DNA of 64,000 nt from Waterburya agarophytonicola KI4 (GTDB taxonomy: Bacteria; Cyanobacteriota; Cyanobacteriia; Cyanobacteriales; Xenococcaceae), in the NCBI RefSeq assembly GCF_020640915.1, contig NZ_JADWDC010000002.1, positions 5,832 to 69,831 of the forward strand, in the 5' to 3' direction. This document shows, one piece after another, positions 43,396 to 52,917 of this stretch. Position numbers and translations under genes: made by a program. The notes below the pieces were generated by a model that saw nothing but the letters and a program-made list of their open reading frames with translations, did no database searches and had not been told where the DNA came from. Positions within the stretch are counted from its first letter, which is position 1; every line of letters begins with the position of its first letter.

Positions 43396-44676
43396 ATGAA
43401 TAAAATCAACATATTATTGGATAGCTGCTGCACAATATTTTTAGTCTCTGGTTTGGGAATGAGTAGTTTTATGACTGTACCCCAAATAGCGAGACAGTCT
43501 GCCCTAAAGGATACCGCTCCGCATATTGCGGGAGTTTCCTCCATTATAGGAACTGTCGAGAGTGCGATCGCCCAATTGTCTAATTCTTTAGTTTTAGATC
43601 GTCAAGATGCTTTAATCCCCAAAGGATCTGGCACAAGAGAATTAACTTCTTTTGAGAAATATCGCATTGAAAAAGAAATCGCTCAATTAGAGAAAAAGGC
43701 TCAAACTGAATTTGATCGCGATAATGTCAATCTAGCAATGAAGTTGTGGTACCGCCAGTTGAGGTTAACTCGCTTTATTGATACGGAAGCAGAAATTATT
43801 AGTTTAGGTAAAATTGGAGCGATCGCTTGGGAAGAGAATCGTAGTGAAGATGTCAGAAATATTGCCAATCGTTTAATTGCAATTCAAACTGAAGAAAGTA
43901 CGAAAAAAAGATTAACCCCCAATTTGTTGGACGAGCTAGCAATTGCTTATCAAGCAGTACGATATTTGGATAAAGCAATAGATGTTTATCAATTAATTTT
44001 AGTCGAGGAAAAAAAAACTTATAATTCTGTTGCCAAGGAAAAGCTTTTAAATAAGCTGGGCGAGTTATATTTAGGTATCTTCGATTATGGTAATGCTGCT
44101 AATATCTATCAAGAATTACTTGACGATAATAGTTCCAAGGAAGATCGAGAAATACAGCTTAAAAGATTAATTGAAATTTATCATCATGGTCGATTCACTA
44201 ATAAAGCGATCTCCACGAGAAAACTTTTAATCGTGCAATATATTGAAGCCGAAAAAAATAATCAGATACCAATATTAGAACTAGCTAATGCTCGCGATCG
44301 CGTCACCCTAAAACAGTTCGATCTAGCCATGAAAACTTATCATCTGGTATTTGAAAAAGCATCTACCACCCGACAATTAGCCATTGCTAGAGATGCTTTA
44401 ATCGGCATTGGCCAACTCTATCAACAGCAGGAAAAATTAGAACCAGCGATCGAGATATACAAGAAATTACTAACGGTTGAAAAACAAGCTGATAATTCTT
44501 ATGGTGCAATCGATACTTATGATACCTTGGGTAAGATCTATTTAAAATTAAATCAACCAGATAGAGCCGCGAATTCTTTCCAAGAAGCTTTAGTAATAGC
44601 AAAAGAATTTGATTATAAAGTGAAGTATTTTAATCGACAGATTGAGAAAACTAATTTAAAGTCGAACTCTCAATAA
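43396..44676 (+). CDS. Exported TPR-repeat protein
   Basis: The 426-residue product has a hydrophobic N-terminal segment (about 10-28, LDSCCTIFLVSGLGMSSFM) that should act as signal peptide or anchor. It then has a series of TPR-like helix pairs from about residue 85 to 410 (AIDVYQLILVEEKKTYNSVAKEKLL, AIEIYKKLLTVEKQADNSYGAID). It probably acts as a periplasmic or membrane scaffold. The stop is 2 bp from the left end of an IS remnant, so the 3' flank has been replaced. Confidence 0.82.
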   Translation: MNKINILLDSCCTIFLVSGLGMSSFMTVPQIARQSALKDTAPHIAGVSSIIGTVESAIAQLSNSLVLDRQDALIPKGSGTRELTSFEKYRIEKEIAQLEKKAQTEFDRDNVNLAMKLWYRQLRLTRFIDTEAEIISLGKIGAIAWEENRSEDVRNIANRLIAIQTEESTKKRLTPNLLDELAIAYQAVRYLDKAIDVYQLILVEEKKTYNSVAKEKLLNKLGELYLGIFDYGNAANIYQELLDDNSSKEDREIQLKRLIEIYHHGRFTNKAISTRKLLIVQYIEAEKNNQIPILELANARDRVTLKQFDLAMKTYHLVFEKASTTRQLAIARDALIGIGQLYQQQEKLEPAIEIYKKLLTVEKQADNSYGAIDTYDTLGKIYLKLNQPDRAANSFQEALVIAKEFDYKVKYFNRQIEKTNLKSNSQ

Positions 44677-44678
44677 AA

Positions 44679-45269
44679 CCCACCTTCCGCACGTCAAAAT
44701 GTATTAATCAACAATTCATAAAAATAACTTCTCAATCCTGACCAACATTAAGCCAAAATACCCAAGTTTTCTATTGTTCTTTTCTCATCAAAGAAAACTA
44801 AATTGAGGAAATATCCAACGTAATGTAGGTCGTTCTGTCAGTTTACATAATTGATTTTTAATCCCTGTTTTTGCCCTTTGTAATGGTAGAGCGAACTTGT
44901 CTTTGTCCCACAGAATAAACTAGAAGGCAGCCAGCCCATGAGCATCGCCATAGTTTCAACTCTTTGAGTCGTTTTCAAAAAAACACTGTCAGCAAAAAAC
45001 AAGGAGTCTTTAAGGAAAGCAAAACCCCTTTCAGGAGCTTGTTGTTCTTTATATTTTCTGAAAATATTATCTGAAGAAAAAGAGTTTTTATCTAACTTAT
45101 TGGTAGCTAATTTTTGAATTTTACCTAATAATTAATTCTACTGATTACTAAATTTATTCTACCTTGAGACTTTTTGAGTATTTATTACTAGAGTTTGTTT
45201 GATCGGTGTTTTTTTTTCTACTGATTATTTTGATTGCTTTATATTACATTTTGACGTGCGGAAGGTGGG
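44679..45269. mobile_element. Dead IS1634-type element with intact terminal repeats
   Basis: Perfect 25-bp inverted repeats bound 591 bp: the left one begins CCCACCTTCCGCACG (44679-44703), the right one ends CGTGCGGAAGGTGGG (45245-45269). The interior encodes, on the minus strand, the C-terminal part of an IS1634-family transposase with frameshifts. A full element would be about three times longer. No target duplication is obvious. It is a deletion derivative that could still be moved by an intact transposase elsewhere. Confidence 0.85.
44760..45066 (-). pseudogene. IS1634-family transposase C-terminal fragment
   Basis: The frame reads KYKEQQAPERGFAFLKDSLF then FADSVFLKTTQRVETMAMLM, the conserved C-terminal E-rich region (E in QAPERGF is the family's catalytic Glu region). 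A frameshift follows, then GLKINYVN in one frame and NQLCKLTERPTLRWIFQ in the other. Confidence 0.75.
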
Positions 45270-45448
45270 ATCGAAGATATCGAAATTATCTCGATATTCT
45301 GCACTTAAATTTACCTTTTTCCAAACAAGAATTAAAAATTCCCTATAGGAAAAAAGCGTTAGAAACTCATCCTGATACGGTTGGAACAACCGAAGCTTTT
45401 AGGGAAGTGTATATCGCTTTTGAAATTTTGTCTCAGTTGGCTAGCTAA
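45206..45448 (+). CDS. J-domain-like fragment reading out of the IS end
   Basis: An 80-residue product starting at GTG inside the IS remnant. Behind the right terminal repeat it encodes YLDILHLNLPFSKQELKIPY then RKKALETHPDTVGTTEAFRE and YIAFEILSQ, a DnaJ-type J domain with the HPD motif intact. The hydrophobic start (MFFFLLIILIALYYIL) derives from IS sequence. The original N-terminus was replaced by the element, so this may be a pseudogene; an accidental membrane-anchored J protein is possible. Confidence 0.55.
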   Translation: MFFFLLIILIALYYILTCGRWDRRYRNYLDILHLNLPFSKQELKIPYRKKALETHPDTVGTTEAFREVYIAFEILSQLAS

Positions 45449-45485
45449 ATGTCAGCACCCCCCACTAAAGCGAACCCCCAGGTTT

Positions 45486-46769
45486 TTAATCAAAATCTCT
45501 ATTCTTAGCAGTATGACAAAAGAAGGTAATATATTCTTTGTGTCCCCCAGGAAAAGCTATGTTTAAGGTCAAGGGATCTTCTGTATCTCTAGGATCGCCC
45601 ACGCCTTCTATTACTTTAATATCTTGAGGATTAGAACGGTCTAATTTTAGTGCTTGGCGGTTTTTAACTTCGCCACCGCTACTATCTACGTAAACAATTA
45701 CATTATTAGTTTGAAATTCTCGACCTAATGCTTGAATTAATTCGAGAAAACCGCGATCGCTTCCTCCTCTTTTGAATTCCATTTGACCCTGATTTTCTAC
45801 TGCTTTACTAGTTACTGTATCCCCCACTCCAACTATAGTAGGCATGACTTGGGGGTCAAAATTATCTCGGACTAATTTAAGCAGTGCAGTTTGCTCTTTT
45901 GGTGCTTGTCGCCCATTGAAACTTTCACCTAGAGGATATTTCCCAGTCTGCAAATGATAGTAGTGATTGAGAATCACTAAAACCCCTACTTCTTTGATTC
46001 CTCCCCGCAGCATAAATTGAAAATCTGTTGTCCCAGAATCTTTTCCTTGGGATGGTTGCATTATTTCTTGTCCCGCTTCATCTCGACCTAAATTGGGGGC
46101 ATAATGAACGAAGAAGGAATCATTTAAACCCTGTTGCCGCGCTTCTGACAGCAAACGATCCATCAGGAATTTAATTTCTTGTTGCAAGTCGGCATATAAT
46201 TCAGGATTATCTTGGAATACTTCGTGAAAGACGTTTAAATTGGCGGTGGGGGAAACTTTATTATCTAAGACGGTGGCGTTAATGTATGCGGCTAGTTTTG
46301 TCTCGTCTAAACCGTATTTGGGCTGTTTGCTCAACTCTTTTAAATAGTCTGCTATTTTATTGGGGACGGCTGCTAAAAAAGCCATTTCGCGATCGCTAAC
46401 CCCAGGATGGGATACTTCTCCGTAACAATTTTGCCACTGTACCCCACCCCCAGCCAAACCTTGGAGATATAAGCCTTTTTCTTGGGCTAAATTGCCATCC
46501 CCTAAAACGCGATCGACAATGCCATTAACCCCCCGTTTGCCAATATGTTCCCCGTTAGTTAAAACATAAAAATGACTGCCGAAAGATTTTGCTGCGGAAA
46601 GATATTGGGGATCTATTACCCTTGTCAGAGGATCTTTGACCAATCCCATACAAACTCCGTCAAGATCTTGAATAATTAAGCTATTTTCTTTCTTGACAAG
46701 CATTTTACTCAAACTTTGATGGTCGAGGGAAAGCGATCGCAGATTTAAAGCAGCATCTTGAACTGTCAT
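45486..46769 (-). CDS. stpA: Glucosylglycerol-phosphate phosphatase
   Basis: Homologous to Synechocystis StpA/GgpP, which dephosphorylates glucosylglycerol phosphate in the synthesis of the compatible solute glucosylglycerol during salt stress. Motifs: LIIQDLDGVCMGLVKDPLTR with the HAD nucleophile Asp, HFYVLTNGEHIGKRG, and VGVGDTVTSKAVENQG near the C-terminus. A frame upstream would add 15 residues (to 46814), but MTVQDAALNLRS at 46769 fits the family start better. The synthase (ggpS) is not in the window. Confidence 0.93.
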   Translation of the reverse strand: MTVQDAALNLRSLSLDHQSLSKMLVKKENSLIIQDLDGVCMGLVKDPLTRVIDPQYLSAAKSFGSHFYVLTNGEHIGKRGVNGIVDRVLGDGNLAQEKGLYLQGLAGGGVQWQNCYGEVSHPGVSDREMAFLAAVPNKIADYLKELSKQPKYGLDETKLAAYINATVLDNKVSPTANLNVFHEVFQDNPELYADLQQEIKFLMDRLLSEARQQGLNDSFFVHYAPNLGRDEAGQEIMQPSQGKDSGTTDFQFMLRGGIKEVGVLVILNHYYHLQTGKYPLGESFNGRQAPKEQTALLKLVRDNFDPQVMPTIVGVGDTVTSKAVENQGQMEFKRGGSDRGFLELIQALGREFQTNNVIVYVDSSGGEVKNRQALKLDRSNPQDIKVIEGVGDPRDTEDPLTLNIAFPGGHKEYITFFCHTAKNRDFD

Positions 46770-46837
46770 GAGAAAATATAGATAGATAAAGAACTTCTGA
46801 CTAACACCATTCATTCAACCATAGTTTTTTTAACTAC

Positions 46838-47704
46838 TCAAGATGATGAATTTGGCACTTCATTTATAACGTGAACCCTATTTTTCCCCGCCTGTTTCGC
46901 ACGGTACAATTCCAGATCGGCAGCTTCAATTAATTTGTCCAGGGAATTAATTGACTCCGTTATTGATGCAAGTCCAATAGAAACCGTGATAGATCTATAC
47001 AATTCTGGGTGAGATTGGGGGTTACAAGCTGAGGCTATCCTATTGCAGATGCGTTGAGCTAAATTAAATCCCTCATCAAGATCGGCGGAGATCAAAACAA
47101 CAAACTCTTCTCCACCATATCTAGCTACCAAATCATATTCTCTAGTAATATGCTTTAACTCTTTGGCAAAACATTGCAAAGCAGTGTTACCAGACTGATG
47201 ACCAAATTGGTCGTTATAAGCTTTAAAATTATCAATATCCAGCATCATGACACTAAGGGGTAGCTTTCTTCGCTTTGCCTCAAGAAACTTTTGCTGTCCT
47301 GACTGGCGAAAAAAAGCATAATTGTAGAGTCCCGTAAGAATATCTCTAAATGCTCTACGATGCAGTTTACTAATTTCATACTGCTCTGATTGCCTAAAAA
47401 AGAAAAGGGTTATCCCAAAGCAAACAATAAAGCTACTCTTCACGACATCTTCAAGTATTTCGATTAGCTCAGATCTCCAAGAGACGTTGGCAAGAATTAA
47501 GACTTCTGTGATAGTAAACAAAATAATCCCAATCAGGAAAAAAAAGATAGCTTTCTTCTGTAAACTAAATTTCAAACGATGAAGAAAAAGCAACCCAAAG
47601 AAGAGAATACATACAGAAATTAAAATATTACCTACGTGAAAATAAGTTTCAACTAATGAGACGATGAACATTGAGAATAAGCAATTCGCTAAAAGCGATC
47701 GCAA
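46838..47704 (-). CDS. Membrane-bound diguanylate cyclase (GGDEF)
   Basis: The 288-residue product has about four membrane helices (1-100) and a GGDEF domain (about 115-280). The active site is RYGGEEF (197-201 GGEEF) and is preceded by R188-E-Y-D191 exactly five residues before it, an inhibitory I-site. It therefore should make c-di-GMP and be inhibited by it. The longest frame starts with TTG 47704; the ATG at 47671 (M12) is an equally likely start. Confidence 0.9.
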   Translation of the reverse strand: MRSLLANCLFSMFIVSLVETYFHVGNILISVCILFFGLLFLHRLKFSLQKKAIFFFLIGIILFTITEVLILANVSWRSELIEILEDVVKSSFIVCFGITLFFFRQSEQYEISKLHRRAFRDILTGLYNYAFFRQSGQQKFLEAKRRKLPLSVMMLDIDNFKAYNDQFGHQSGNTALQCFAKELKHITREYDLVARYGGEEFVVLISADLDEGFNLAQRICNRIASACNPQSHPELYRSITVSIGLASITESINSLDKLIEAADLELYRAKQAGKNRVHVINEVPNSSS

Positions 47705-47935
47705 TAATTTTGGTTTTATGATAGTACAAAACTATTGTTATAAATCTTGAATAATTTTAAATTAAACTTTAAATTAAACTTTGAATTTTACAGAAACTGT
47801 ACCTACAAAGACATTGAGTTCAATGGGAGTGTGATACTTTGATAATAAATTTCGTGCTTTTATTCTAAGATTACATCTAATCGATGATCTTTATGAAAAT
47901 GCTTAAAATAAACAATTGCCCAAAGATTATTCTAA
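47705..47935. other. Intergenic region upstream of the cyclase gene
   Basis: AT-rich with a direct repeat of TAAATTAAACTTTAAATTAA (47758-47777). It should hold the cyclase promoter. No RNA or operator was recognised. Confidence 0.4.
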
Positions 47936-48187
47936 ATAAAGAGTAGCATCTTATCTGGAGTCAATATTGCTGCTGGTAGTGACTTTTATTTAAGATGGTC
48001 GGGGAATGATGTTTCTGGAAGTAACACAAGAGATGAATTTGCTTTAGATGACATCACCTTCAGAGAAGTTCCCTTTGAATTCTCTCCTAGCTTGGGGCTG
48101 TTAATTATGGGAGGATGTGGAATAGCTTCTTATATTTCTCAACGGCGATCTGACAGTAAACATAAAGAAAATAAGGCAGTATTCTAG
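47936..48187 (+). pseudogene. C-terminal fragment of a PFE-CTERM exoprotein
   Basis: An open frame without start reads GVNIAAGSDFYLRWSGNDVS then GSNTRDEFALDDI, a pattern of secreted multi-domain proteins, and ends VPFEFSPSLGLLIMGGCGIA followed by a basic tail QRRSDSKHKENK. That is the cyanobacterial PFE-CTERM sorting tail (PFEFSP, helix, basic cluster). A 5' part is missing and stop codons lie upstream. Confidence 0.75.
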
Positions 48188-48205
48188 AAATTTGTTTCGT
48201 AAGAA

Positions 48206-49144
48206 TTATTTAATACCGCATCCCTTTTGAGCAATTTCTTGTGATTGAGGATCGGTTGTTAATTGCAAAACTTGCTGAAAAACTTTTTCCCCCGCAGTTG
48301 TTTTTTGAGTTTGACAAAGACTAACTCCTATATAAAGTAAGCTCATTCCTTTTTGTTCTTTAGTTAGATTATCGCGCTCTAAGATCTCCTCAAAAACGGC
48401 GATCGCTTGTTGATAATTTCCTAATTCGTATAAAGCAATTCCTTTACCCTGTTGTGCCGATAAATAATTGGGAGAATTGACTAAAGACTGTTCAAAAGCC
48501 GTCAAAGATGCTTGATATTGCTCTATTTTAAGCAAATTTTGACCTTTTTGATTAAAGGCGATCGCTCGATCCAAATTATCTACAGTCGACTGGGTGCTTA
48601 ATTCAATTGCTCGATCGCTAGCTGCGATCGCTTGTTCGTATTGCTCCAAACTAGATAACACTCTAGCCTTATTCAACCAGAAAGTAGCCTCCTGGGGATT
48701 TTTGCTACTAGCTTTATCAAATGCTTGAAGTGCATCTGGATATTGTTTTAAATAATATAGTGCTTCTCCCTGGCAATTCCATCCCGTAGCAGCTTCAGGC
48801 TCGATTAAAGTAGCGGTAGAACAAGATTGCAGCATCTCTTGGTATCGATTTAAACCCAAAAAAGCATATCCTCGATTAATCCAAATCAAATGATGCTTAA
48901 CTATATTGGTAGCCAAAAGGCGATCGTAAGCGGTAATTGCCGAACTATACTTTTGCTGTACCAGTAAATCATTGGCTCGTTCAAACTGTTCCACCTGTTG
49001 CTGTTTGCCAACTAAACCAATACCAAACCAAGCTACACCACTAGCACACACTAGCAGAGTAATTACCTTAATCGATCCCCAAAAGTTCCGTTGATTCACG
49101 CTAAAAAAGTCTCGATCCAGAGATTTATTAAAGAAACAAGACAA
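48206..49144 (-). CDS. Membrane-anchored TPR protein
   Basis: The 312-residue product has one N-terminal helix (about 26-45, VITLLVCASGVAWFGIGLVG) and then about six TPR units to the end (YSSAITAYDRLLATN, YPDALQAFDKASSKNP, YEQAIAASDRAIEL, YQASLTAFEQSLVNSP, YQQAIAVFEEIL). The TPR part is probably periplasmic. It starts with ATG but without clear Shine-Dalgarno. No partner is visible. Confidence 0.85.
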   Translation of the reverse strand: MSCFFNKSLDRDFFSVNQRNFWGSIKVITLLVCASGVAWFGIGLVGKQQQVEQFERANDLLVQQKYSSAITAYDRLLATNIVKHHLIWINRGYAFLGLNRYQEMLQSCSTATLIEPEAATGWNCQGEALYYLKQYPDALQAFDKASSKNPQEATFWLNKARVLSSLEQYEQAIAASDRAIELSTQSTVDNLDRAIAFNQKGQNLLKIEQYQASLTAFEQSLVNSPNYLSAQQGKGIALYELGNYQQAIAVFEEILERDNLTKEQKGMSLLYIGVSLCQTQKTTAGEKVFQQVLQLTTDPQSQEIAQKGCGIK

Positions 49145-49291
49145 ACCTTGTCCGTACCGTAATTAGTAATAATCATTCCTTAACCAAACAAATAAGTAAA
49201 TATCAACATTTGTAATATAAATTTATTTTTCTGCCCTTCTTTCTGGAAAAAATTAGGTTAAATTTAGAGGTGTATTTTTGGGGATGAGAGA

Positions 49292-49558
49292 GTGAGTTAT
49301 ACACCATCGAAACGAAAAATCAATTCAACTAAAACTAAAGAGTCGAATATGACATTCTTCGATCCTAGTTTAATTAAAGCAGCTAGAAATATTTATCGAA
49401 ATTATTATAGTTTAGATGTTCCTACTGATACTCCAGCAATGGGGGTAATTATCAATCGAGATAGTCATCGAGGGCAACTAGCATTTAAACACAAACCCAT
49501 ACTATTACCCAGAGAATGCTTCATTCCTCTCAAACAAATTGAATCGGAAGCTTATTAA
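49292..49558 (+). CDS. Small hypothetical protein
   Basis: An 88-residue product from GTG 49292; the ATG at codon 20 (49349) is a possible start. The sequence (FFDPSLIKAARNIYRNYYSL, MGVIINRDSHRGQLAFKHKP) looks like a small conserved cyanobacterial protein without known function. It lies 61 bp before the prepilin peptidase gene. Confidence 0.6.
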   Translation: MSYTPSKRKINSTKTKESNMTFFDPSLIKAARNIYRNYYSLDVPTDTPAMGVIINRDSHRGQLAFKHKPILLPRECFIPLKQIESEAY

Positions 49559-49619
49559 AACCAATAATTCTAATTATCTTTCAATATTTACCTGCCGTCT
49601 TTTTATTTAAACCTAAATT

Positions 49620-50435
49620 ATGGAAACGCTGGTTACAGCGATCGCTTTTATTCTTGCTTTTACGTTTGGTGCTTGTATTGGCAGTTTTTTAAATGTAGTT
49701 GTCTATCGTATTCCCGCGGGAATATCTCTCATTCATCCCCCTTCCCGCTGTCCAAAATGTGGACATCCTTTGGGGGTAACAGAAAATGTACCTGTATTTG
49801 GTTGGTTGTGGCTGAAGGGGCGTTGTCGGTGGTGCAAAACCAAAATCTCTAGTCGCTACCCTATAGTAGAAGCTGTCACGGGTATTATTTTTATGTTGGT
49901 TTTCTGGCGGTTTGCCTATAGCATCGAAACTATTGGCTATTGTGCTTTTCTATCTTGGTTATTATCTTTATCCCTAATCGATTTAGATACCATGACTTTA
50001 CCCGCCCCCCTAACCAAATCTGGGTTAGTCTTGGGATTGTTATTTCAAGTTGTCTGGGGTTGGCAGCTAGCCCAGGGAAAAGGTATCGCCAATCAGCTAA
50101 TGTTTGGCATTGGTGGTGCGGTATTGGGTATTTGGCTATGGGAAATTATTGCTTTGTTAGGCTCGATTATGCTGGGACAGCAAGCTATGGGAGATGCTGA
50201 TGGTAAGCTAATGGCAACTATTGGGGCTTGGATTGGCTGGAAATATGTTTTAGTCTCTAGCTTTGTCGCTTGCGGTCTTGGTGCAGTTATTGGCGGTGGC
50301 GCGATCGCCTTGGGTATCTTGGGTAAAAAACAACCGATGCCTTTTGGTCCTTTTTTGGCTTTGGGGGGTGCATTGAGCTTATTTTGTGGCGATGCCATAA
50401 TTAATGGCTATGTTAATACTTTTTTTAGGTTTTAA
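49620..50435 (+). CDS. pilD: Prepilin peptidase / N-methyltransferase
   Basis: The 271-residue membrane enzyme cleaves the leader of type IV prepilins before Phe and methylates the new N-terminus. It has the cytoplasmic zinc motif CPKCG (about 44-48) with CRWC (about 69-72), and the two catalytic Asp in LIDLDTMTLP and MGDADGKL. Eight helices are predicted. The two pilins at 61.5-62.7 kb are likely substrates. It overlaps the convergent mscS-type gene by 4 bp. Confidence 0.94.
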   Translation: METLVTAIAFILAFTFGACIGSFLNVVVYRIPAGISLIHPPSRCPKCGHPLGVTENVPVFGWLWLKGRCRWCKTKISSRYPIVEAVTGIIFMLVFWRFAYSIETIGYCAFLSWLLSLSLIDLDTMTLPAPLTKSGLVLGLLFQVVWGWQLAQGKGIANQLMFGIGGAVLGIWLWEIIALLGSIMLGQQAMGDADGKLMATIGAWIGWKYVLVSSFVACGLGAVIGGGAIALGILGKKQPMPFGPFLALGGALSLFCGDAIINGYVNTFFRF

Positions 50436-52099
50436 TGTTGAATATTTCCTTGGTTTTTCTTGCCAGAATGGGAAAATACATCTTCTTGAAACCAAACTTG
50501 TTGTTGGGGTAGAGGCAGAGGTATGTCAGCTTGTTCAAAAGCTATTTTAATTCGACGACGAAACTCGCGGGCAACTTCCCATTGTTTTAGAGGTTCGGTC
50601 TTAAACCAAAGACGAATAACTACTCCACGCTCGGAAAAGTCCTCTACGCCTAATATTTGAGGAGACTCAAGAATATTGTTTCTCCAATCAGAATCTTCCC
50701 ATATTTCTACTGCAATTGCTTCAATTATTTCTATTGCCTTATTTAGATCAATTTGATACGCTACGGCTATTCTAATATCGGATCTCGACCAGCCATTAGA
50801 ATGATTGGCAACATCATTGATTTGACTATTAGCGATGGTAATTAAGCGACCTTCGGCATCTCGCAGCTGGGTAATTCTCAGGTTCAAATTTTCAACCATT
50901 CCCCCCGAAGTGCCAATAGTCACTATATCCCCTACAGCATATTGATCTTCCAAAATAATCAAAAATCCGTTGAGGGCATCTTTGATCAGACTTTGGGATG
51001 CAAAAGAAAATGCCAACCCCAAAATCCCCGCACCAGCTAGCAAAGGGGCAATATTAAAGCCAATAATTGAAAGTGCTACAAAAATGCCAATACAGATCCA
51101 CACCAAAGTAACAATACCTTTGCTCAAGCGAGAAATAGTATTAATTCTCAAACCCAATCTACGATTGACTTCAGGACTGAAAACATAATTATTTTCGATC
51201 GCATTACTGCTAAAGACAGAATTAATCTTGGCAATTAAAGCGTAACTGAGGCGAATCAAAAGATAAGTAATTAAAGTAACTAAAGCTATCCGTAGAGGTA
51301 TTCTAACTATAGTGATAATCCACAGTTGAGTCGTGCGAGTATAGGGAAACAAACCCAAGATTAAAATTATACCAACTGCCCAAATAATGACTTGAATAAA
51401 TTGTAAAAGTCGATATTTTACTTCTTGGAGATTTATTTTTTTGCGTCGATCAAGTTCGGATGAGATAGTTTGGTTAATATCTTCCCGTATCTCTATTTTT
51501 TTCCTTTGGGATCGCCTTAAGAAACGAGAATTGAGCAAACTCCCTAGTATCATGGATAAAAATATCCCCCCCGCAATTTTTCCTTGACGGAGCAAAAAAG
51601 GTTTTTGTCTTTGGGTTTTGGCTTCCCGCAATCCTCTTTCTATTTGTTGGGCGACTCTTTCTGCTTCGTGTTCTAAATAAACTCCCCGTCGCACGGCATC
51701 TCGCTCATTCATGGTGAGGACGGGAACTCGGCGATTGCCTACTATCACGTAAATGCTTTCTTGTGTACCTGTCGCTTGACGAGATACGGTTACTTCTGAG
51801 TCATCGCTGGCAAAATAGCTCTGGCTGATGTCTTTAAGCCGTTCTTCGGTAAACTTGATTCTTGGAGCTAAATTAGCCTTTTGATCTAACATTTGAAAGA
51901 TGCAAAGACCATCGAGACGAACACATCCAGAAACAAGAGCTTGATCTTGATTTTGGTTTAATTTAAAAGTTTCTAAGCTTATTTTAGGCAAAAATGGCAG
52001 TTGCGCTCGAACTGGTAAGACAAATACCGTAGCAAAAGCTAGCGCACCTATAACAATCCAAGATATAAAACCCTTGTTCGACATAATTACCAAAGCCAT
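50432..52099 (-). CDS. MscS-family mechanosensitive channel
   Basis: The 555-residue protein has a signal-like N-terminus, a periplasmic region to about residue 165, several helices and the typical MscS pore helix and beta domain: GILGLAFSFASQSLIKDALN then GFLIILEDQYAVGDIVTIG (about 360-400). It should release solutes upon hypo-osmotic shock, which fits a salt-acclimating organism. The start may be at MSNKGF (codon 6). Confidence 0.92.
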   Translation of the reverse strand: MALVIMSNKGFISWIVIGALAFATVFVLPVRAQLPFLPKISLETFKLNQNQDQALVSGCVRLDGLCIFQMLDQKANLAPRIKFTEERLKDISQSYFASDDSEVTVSRQATGTQESIYVIVGNRRVPVLTMNERDAVRRGVYLEHEAERVAQQIERGLREAKTQRQKPFLLRQGKIAGGIFLSMILGSLLNSRFLRRSQRKKIEIREDINQTISSELDRRKKINLQEVKYRLLQFIQVIIWAVGIILILGLFPYTRTTQLWIITIVRIPLRIALVTLITYLLIRLSYALIAKINSVFSSNAIENNYVFSPEVNRRLGLRINTISRLSKGIVTLVWICIGIFVALSIIGFNIAPLLAGAGILGLAFSFASQSLIKDALNGFLIILEDQYAVGDIVTIGTSGGMVENLNLRITQLRDAEGRLITIANSQINDVANHSNGWSRSDIRIAVAYQIDLNKAIEIIEAIAVEIWEDSDWRNNILESPQILGVEDFSERGVVIRLWFKTEPLKQWEVAREFRRRIKIAFEQADIPLPLPQQQVWFQEDVFSHSGKKNQGNIQH

Positions 52100-52210
52100 G
52101 ATGATAACATCATAATTGTGCGGAATAAAATTGACTCAACAAAATTTTTTATCTAATTTATTTAATCTAAAATAACAAAACTCGATTCCCACTTATCTAA
52201 GTAACTTATA

Positions 52211-52822
52211 ATGGATGCCAGACAATATGCTCCTGCAACTCAGCGCAACCGAGAGGCAATTTTAGCAGTATTAAGTGAAAATCTAATGCCACAAAGCAAT
52301 ATTTTAGAGATTGCTAGCGGTACGGGAGAACACGCTATTTTTTTTGCATCTAATTCTAAGTCGTGGCATTGGATTCCCAGTGATATCAATCCCACAGCAC
52401 GAGAAAGTATTGTTGCTTGGAAAAATACTAATAATACTGATAATTTGGCATTGCCTTTAGATATTAATGTAACCCAAGACAATTGGAGTGAATTAGTCGC
52501 AGATCGAGCGATCGATGCGATCGTGAATATTAATATGATTCATATTTCCCCTTGGAGTGCTTGTTTGGGTTTGATGAAAGGGGCGGGACAGATTTTATCT
52601 GGGGGAAACATACTCTATTTATATGGCCCATTCAAACGCAATGGAGAGCATACGGCTGTTAGTAATGCCAGATTTGATGAGTCTTTGCGCGATCGCTCTT
52701 CTACTTGGGGAGTTAGGGATCTTGAAGCAGTAATCGAAACCGCAGCTACTGCCAATTTCCAACTGCAACAAATAGTAGAAATGCCAGCCAATAATTTATC
52801 GGTTATCTTTGTCAAGAGTTAA
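52211..52822 (+). CDS. DUF938 SAM-dependent methyltransferase-like protein
   Basis: The 203-residue product begins YAPATQRNREAILAVLSENL and has motif I as ILEIASGTGEHAIFFA, then NINMIHISPWSACLGLMKGA, typical for DUF938. A Rossmann-type class I methyltransferase fold is expected. The substrate of the family is not known. Probably a single-gene unit. Confidence 0.9.
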   Translation: MDARQYAPATQRNREAILAVLSENLMPQSNILEIASGTGEHAIFFASNSKSWHWIPSDINPTARESIVAWKNTNNTDNLALPLDINVTQDNWSELVADRAIDAIVNINMIHISPWSACLGLMKGAGQILSGGNILYLYGPFKRNGEHTAVSNARFDESLRDRSSTWGVRDLEAVIETAATANFQLQQIVEMPANNLSVIFVKS

Positions 52823-52881
52823 AGCAAATTTATTCCTCTATTCTTTTATTCTTTTCAGTGGAGTAATTCTCAATCCGAAAT

Positions 52882-52896
52882 AATCAATAATTGATT
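52882..52896. promoter_or_regulatory. 15-bp perfect palindrome upstream of the REC-TM gene
   Basis: AATCAAT-A-ATTGATT lies 21 bp before the ATG at 52918. It could be an operator, but AT-rich DNA produces such dyads by chance. Confidence 0.35.
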
Positions 52897-52917
52897 TTAA
52901 TCTATTACTAAAATTTG

